This document shows, one piece after another, positions 57,435-64,000 of a stretch of 64,000 bases of DNA. The notes beneath the pieces were generated by a model, which saw only the letters and a list, made by a program, of their open reading frames with translations, searched no databases and was not told the origin of the DNA. Source of the stretch: Phlegmacium glaucopus (taxonomy: Eukaryota; Basidiomycota; Agaricomycetes; Agaricales; Cortinariaceae); the NCBI GenBank assembly GCA_015039465.1, contig MU130237.1, positions 558,001 to 622,000 on the forward strand, read 5' to 3'. The number at the start of each line of letters is the position of its first letter. Within the stretch, counting starts at the first letter, position 1. Position numbers and translations under genes: made by a program.

Positions 57435-60424
57435 ATGTCGAAGAGCACAGAATATGCCTCCTCCCCACCATCTACGAAGAGGAAGAAAGTGGAAGACGAT
57501 GCGTTGAATGGCCTGGCTTCCAAGAAACAGAGGACCAGAGTAAGGTAAAAATTTAGATTACTTGACCACAGACGTCTATCTTATCACTCTAACATAGTTT
57601 TTCCTGCGGCGAATGTCATCGTCGAAAGCAGAAAGTATATACCTATCACTCCTTCTGCAGCAACCGAAAAGCTAATCCTCTTGACCAAGTGTGATCGTCA
57701 GATGCCGTGCTCACATGTTTGTGGTATATTCCGTTATATGGGGTGGTATTGACCTGTCCGCTATCCTGCAGTGCGTTGCTCGAAAGGTTCCAGATTTGTG
57801 TAAAGCTTACACGCCTGGAAAGATTGATCAAGACCTCAGTGTAAGAGTATCGAGGTTGGAGCATATAATTGAGGTGGCACTTCCTCAGTTTTGCTCTCCT
57901 GGAACGCCAAGCCTATACTCTAATGATGGTAATATGGCAGTTGGGCGCCATCGAAGTCCTTCCAATGGTGAGGATGATAACCGATCACAAACAGAAGAGC
58001 CCATTGGGGGTGTATTCCAAAGTGGAAAATGGTACGGTAATGGCGCCTTAGGCAGTGTCGCACCAGCTTCTGTCATCGAGCAGGTATGTCCTTGGGGGTC
58101 AAGGGAAAATATGCGACCTGAATTGCGGCACCAGTTCGAACATGTAGCAATGCCAAACTCCGTCGTTAACGACAAAGACTTCGCACAGCCGCCTCATGTA
58201 GACGAGCCAAACGCAAATTTCCATTCCTCGTCATCATCCCAGACCTCCAAGCCAAAAGTTACGGTCGGAGATGATTCAGAATCATCGGCTGCCGATAACA
58301 TGAAATCCCTTATACAAGAATGTGGTGTGTCTCCTCACAAGATATCCGAGCTGTTGCAAGAGCTTCCTCCTCAGAGACTTTCCGATGTATTGATTGAATA
58401 TTACTTTACTTCCATGTACGTCAGATGTTATATGGTATACGCCCCTGCTCATAACCAAGTGGTAGAAATTGGACCCGTTATCCCGTCTCTGAAGAAGATT
58501 TTCGGTCTGCCTACTTGTCTGTCTGCAGCAATGGAAGAAATGGAATTGGAGCAACAAATCTCAACGACGTTCGTTTCCTCCCTTTGTTGTTCGTTGTTTT
58601 GGCAATATCAGTCAGGCTGGCTCCCGAACATCTTGCTGGTGATTCTCGCACCCGAAGGATCACTTCCCTCCGGTATTATTGGTCTTGTGCGTTTGCGTCC
58701 TTAGATTCCTTCGAGTTATACTAACTATGTCCAAGCCCGGCGATCTCTGCTCATCGCGGCAGCAATCCAGCCTGATTCAGTTGACATCGTCCTTACTCGC
58801 TTATTGGTAAGCAGTATTCCCCACCGCACGAAAGGGAGAAGGCAGATTGAAAATGTTTAGAGCGCCCGTTTCTTAACTTTTGATCGTCGAATCACCGAAT
58901 GTTGGAGTCAACTCGGCGCAGCTGTTCGAACTGCCCAAGCTCTTGGCCTGCATCGAGATGGCGGAACGATGGTACCTGTTATTTTCGCCTTTCCTAACAT
59001 CTTTGTTGACATTGCGTGAGCAGTCAGGGATGTCTCGCGATACTGTCGAGTATAGAAGGCGAATATGGTGAATTATCCAATTCATTGACTGATTGAGACA
59101 CGCTGAGGCTTTATAAAGGTCATATTTATACCATGCAGACCGATCATATGCACTGGTCCTTGGAAGGCCGAATTCTATTCAAGATGACTACACATCTACC
59201 AAGCCACCCTCTAACATTGACGGTAAACTCTCATCTATCCACTCTTTCGAAGGGTTACCTCTTTCCCGTCCAACTCCTATGACGTTCGTCATACTGCGTC
59301 ATCAACTTGCGGAAATAATTGGTGGCATGGTCCATCATTTTCAACAAGTTCGCGGGAAAAGTCATTATTCAGAAGTTGTCGCATTGGACGACGAACTTCT
59401 CAAATTCATTACCACCCTTCCTCCCCATTTCTCCCTCCAACCTGACACAAACCTTGATCGAACTCTAACCTACATTCCTGTTCATCGTTTTCTCCTAATC
59501 ACGGAAATTCTTTTCGTAAGGATTAGCTTGCATCGGCCATACCTTTTGACACGGTTAAAGTCTGACCGGTATGCACGCTCACGAAACGCATGTTTCGAGT
59601 CAGCGATGAAAGATTTCGAAGTTCGCCAGGCCTTTCGAGGGACAATTCCAAAGGAGACTCGAGACTCACTTAGCAACGCATATCGCGAATTCCAAACAGC
59701 AATGATCTCGGGAATCTATTTTGTGCTAGAGCCGAACGGTGTACATGCTACCGCGATGCATGCCATTCTCGACGGCTTCATGAAGGACCATGAGGGTATG
59801 CGAGAACTGGATGTGACTACCCGTCGAGAATTACGGACTATTGAATTTTTGAAGAGCAAAGCCTCTCAAGTTGAAAAGCTTGGAGATCAGCCAAGACGAC
59901 AATCCCAGATCTGGGAACACACAGGCAATGGCAGGCCAGAACAGCAAGCTCAACTACTCCTGGGCTTACAGAAACCACCCACCTCTCCGCTGTCTTCTTC
60001 CGCTAAAGCATATCCGTCTCTGGCAAGCTTGAACACTGAGGGAACCTCACCCCTCAAGTCCATTCTCTCGCATTCTAACTCCGTACCCCTTGCACATTCC
60101 CCAACAATGCAGCGCTTGCAGCACACCGTTCAAGCGGACTATGCCCAGTCTCCAACTACCTCAGGAAGCCCCTATGCCGACGATGAATCTCCTGCGCAGT
60201 CACTACTTGATAACTGGTGTCATGCTGTCAGCAATGCGGTCGTAGACACCACGACAGGTTTTCTGTCACCGGGTGAGCCAATTGGCACTGAAATTTCTGG
60301 TTGGGCAGGGATCACGCATTCCGCAACTAACACCGACGCTCGTCAGAGTCTTCTTTCTGGACTCGACGGCTCCGATTATTCCTATTGGGAAGCACTAGTG
60401 AACCAGATACAGCGCGGTTCTTGA
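57435..60424 (+). CDS. Zn2Cys6 fungal-specific transcription factor
   Basis: Nuclear DNA-binding regulator. ATG 57435 opens MSKSTEYASSPPSTKRKK, a basic NLS-like region. The binuclear zinc cluster is spread over three small exons: CGECHRRKQK, then CDRQMPCSH, then CVARKVPDLCKA. This gives Cys spacing 2-6-5-2-8 with all six Cys present. A coiled-coil-like linker follows (VSRLEHIIEVALPQF). The fungal-specific regulatory domain contains TFDRRITECWSQLGAAVRT, AQALGLHRDG, EYRRRIWSYLYHADRSYAL and LGRPNSIQDDY. Later helices (YIPVHRFLLITEILFVRISLH) and a Ser/Pro-rich tail end IQRGS at 60424. Its targets cannot be told from sequence, and no obvious pathway cluster surrounds it. Confidence 0.92.
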
Positions 60425-60852
60425 GCCAATGGCTGCAGTATCTCGATTCCGTTTCCCTTCCTTTACAGCGCTTCACCAACAACTCATAATGAGCTGCACT
60501 ATGTACCGAGGGTTCCTACAAATGGTAGTATATGAAGGTCCCTAAGACTGCTGGGAAGGCCATTGCAATCGTTTTCATGTATTTTAGTGTTAATTACCAA
60601 GTATATTTGTACAAATTATATCGTATCAATATTCAGGTCTGCAGGCTCCTACAAACAGTGCTCATATACAATCGATGGCATAAAATGTGCAAAGAAAATG
60701 CATATTATTTATATTGTATATTTGGGTTGTTATCAAGATACAACCCTGTCTCACTTACATAATGTCGTCACGTTCCCAATACGACTTCTTGATATTGCAA
60801 GTGTCAGTGAGGCTTTGGTATTACGCGCAGCACCCTCCATCTAAGTAGGACC
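60425..60852. other. Intergenic region upstream of VPS24
   Basis: 428 bp, AT-rich, between two same-strand genes. I see no supported gene or repeat; it must hold one 3' UTR and the VPS24 promoter. Confidence 0.5.
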
Positions 60853-61715
60853 ATGCAAACCATTCATCGCTTTTTCAATGGACCTACCCCGGAAGAGCGA
60901 GTTCGGAGTTGGCAGACGAAGCTTCGTTCTGAAAGTCGACAACTTGACAGGGAGATGAGGCAGGTCTGCGTTCGCATTGTTTCTCGAACGCTTCAAGCGC
61001 TAAACTTATTCATCCAGCTGGATATGGCAGCAAACAAAGCTCGCCAGTCGGTGAAGCAATTAGCGACTAAAGGAGATGTCAAATCTGCTAGGATTTTAGC
61101 CAAGGAGGTCGTAAGAAGTAACAAGCAGAAAGACCGCCTCTCTGTTAGCAAAGCAAGGCTGGGGTCCATAGGAACGCAACTATCTCAACAAATGGGTTAG
61201 TTAAACTTCGTAATTTCTGTGTGTTGGCTCCCTAATCCTGATTTCCCTCCACAGCCATGATCAAAGTAACAGGGTCGTTACAAAAATCAACGGAGATTAT
61301 GAAACTATCCAACACCCTCATAAAACTTCCACAAATCAGTCAAACAATGCGTGAAATGAGCATGGAAATGACAAAGGTCAGCGATTATAGATTGCTTCAA
61401 ATCGGTGTCTAATAAAAATTCTCATAGGCTGGAATCATGGAAGAAATGTTAGAAGATACCTTGGATATGGAAGAAGATGAGGAGCTTGAGGAAGAGGCGG
61501 ATGCAGAGGTGGATAAAGTGCTTTTTGAGCTTACAAACGGAAAACTTGGGGAGGCCGGATCTGTGGGCAGTGAACTACCTGTAAGCTCAGTCACGGTTTA
61601 CCCTCGAGCTGTGCTCATCCCTTTGCAGTCACTACAAGACAGGCTTGAGGATGAACAAACTGATCGAAATATGGAAAAATACCGCGAGCAATTGAATGGT
61701 TTATTGAGTAGTTGA
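60853..61715 (+). CDS. VPS24: ESCRT-III subunit VPS24/CHMP3
   Basis: Snf7-family ESCRT-III subunit that co-polymerises on endosomes in multivesicular body formation. ATG 60853 opens MQTIHRFFNGPTPEERVR. The intron at 60964-61017 joins LDREMRQ to LDMAANKARQSVKQLA. The basic N-terminal core helices read WQTKLRSESRQLDREMR and AKEVVRSNKQKDRLSVSKAR; the middle has MIKVTGSLQKSTEIMKLSN and MREMSMEMTKAGIMEEMLEDTLD. The C-terminus is acidic (EEDEELEEEADAE), and a last intron leads to a MIM-like end DRLEDEQTDRN..LNGLLSS that should bind the Vps4 MIT domain. Net charge flips from basic to acidic, as expected of the family. Confidence 0.95.
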
Positions 61716-61907
61716 CTTAGAGTCTCGTACTTATTTAACCTTTGCGGAAAACCCAATTTACATGTAATTTGTAGGTAGTTAAATGATCATTTCTGGCAGG
61801 CACGATCAGACGCGGGAGTCTGCGGGACTTCGGGCAAACTAGGCCGCCAACTTTCTTACTTATTCCAACTTTTGTTAAATAATCTTTTTTTGACCTCTTG
61901 AACTAAA

Positions 61908-63712
<1,805 letters not shown>

Positions 63713-64000
63713 GAACTGTGGGCCAGTGGCCATTTTATTACGTTCCCTAGTTACCTAGATCGATATAAACAGTTAGACTAGACTTATGACGGAAATCGTG
63801 GGAAGTATCAAACCGCTGTGCTCTGGTTGCTGCTGCGAGTCGTGTCCTGCAAGTGTCTTTCATTTTACCACCACCTGCTAACTACCCAACTCGCATTCCT
63901 TCTCTCACTGGCCCCACAGGGCAAAGCCGCTCAACTCGCACCACTTTAAACTTCAAGGTTACTTGTTTTTTCCACCTTGTTCAACTTTTTTTCGCCTCAT
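63713..64000. other. 3' end of IDH2 and promoter-like sequence at the right edge
   Basis: 288 bp with no gene. The last 130 bp are rich in C and T runs, which in fungi often mark transcription starts, so a plus-strand gene may begin just past the window. Confidence 0.4.

Overview
This is a gene-dense stretch of a basidiomycete nuclear chromosome, most likely an Agaricomycete mushroom. The evidence is short introns of about 41-70 bp cutting nearly every gene, compact intergenic gaps, very short exons, and single-copy eukaryotic genes whose proteins read as fungal (Tra1, Spc98, Vrp1, a Zn2Cys6 factor, DUF3336-patatin lipase). I see no bacterial operon, CRISPR array, recognisable tRNA or rRNA gene, or intact transposon. 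All gene models were assembled by hand from reading frames and GT..AG boundaries, so individual splice sites are inferences.

Layout from left to right. 1-1394 (-) is a membrane protein cut by the window edge. 1570-4965 (+) is a patatin-type lipase with a membrane anchor and about 20 exons. 5633-7845 (+) is a DCAF6/Iqw1-like WD40 protein. 8231-11699 (+) is a CTK1/CDK12-type kinase with a long RS-rich N-terminus, convergent with CSN4 at 11838-13410 (-). 14212-18775 (+) is an unrecognised gene whose second half is an array of small symmetric phase-1 exons coding for Tyr-Pro repeats; I consider it the most novel object here. Next come an old yellow enzyme (19560-20858 +), a PUB-domain protein (21620-22637 -), a vacuolar aspartic protease (22775-24368 -), a BRD8-like bromodomain protein (24497-27214 +), and TRA1 across 11.5 kb (27422-38978 -). 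After these are CTNNBL1 (39153-41587 +), UTP15 (41604-43353 -), TCTP (43589-44424 +), gamma-tubulin complex component 3 (44594-47899 -), protein disulfide isomerase (48091-49859 -), a verprolin/WIP protein (50195-51387 -), RBM42 (51971-52792 -), ribosomal protein L5 (53091-54214 +), Mediator subunit 17 (54542-56594 -), a Zn2Cys6 transcription factor (57435-60424 +), VPS24 (60853-61715 +) and a mitochondrial NAD-isocitrate dehydrogenase subunit (61908-63712 +).

Most genes are core housekeeping. Several act in transcription: BRD8-like and TRA1 are both associated with NuA4/TIP60-type acetyltransferase and sit tail to tail, and CTK1, MED17 and the Zn2Cys6 factor also act on RNA polymerase II transcription. 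Others act in RNA processing and translation (CTNNBL1, UTP15, RBM42, L5, TCTP) and in ubiquitin or trafficking functions (DCAF6-like, CSN4, PUB, VPS24). There is no sign that the genes form one pathway.
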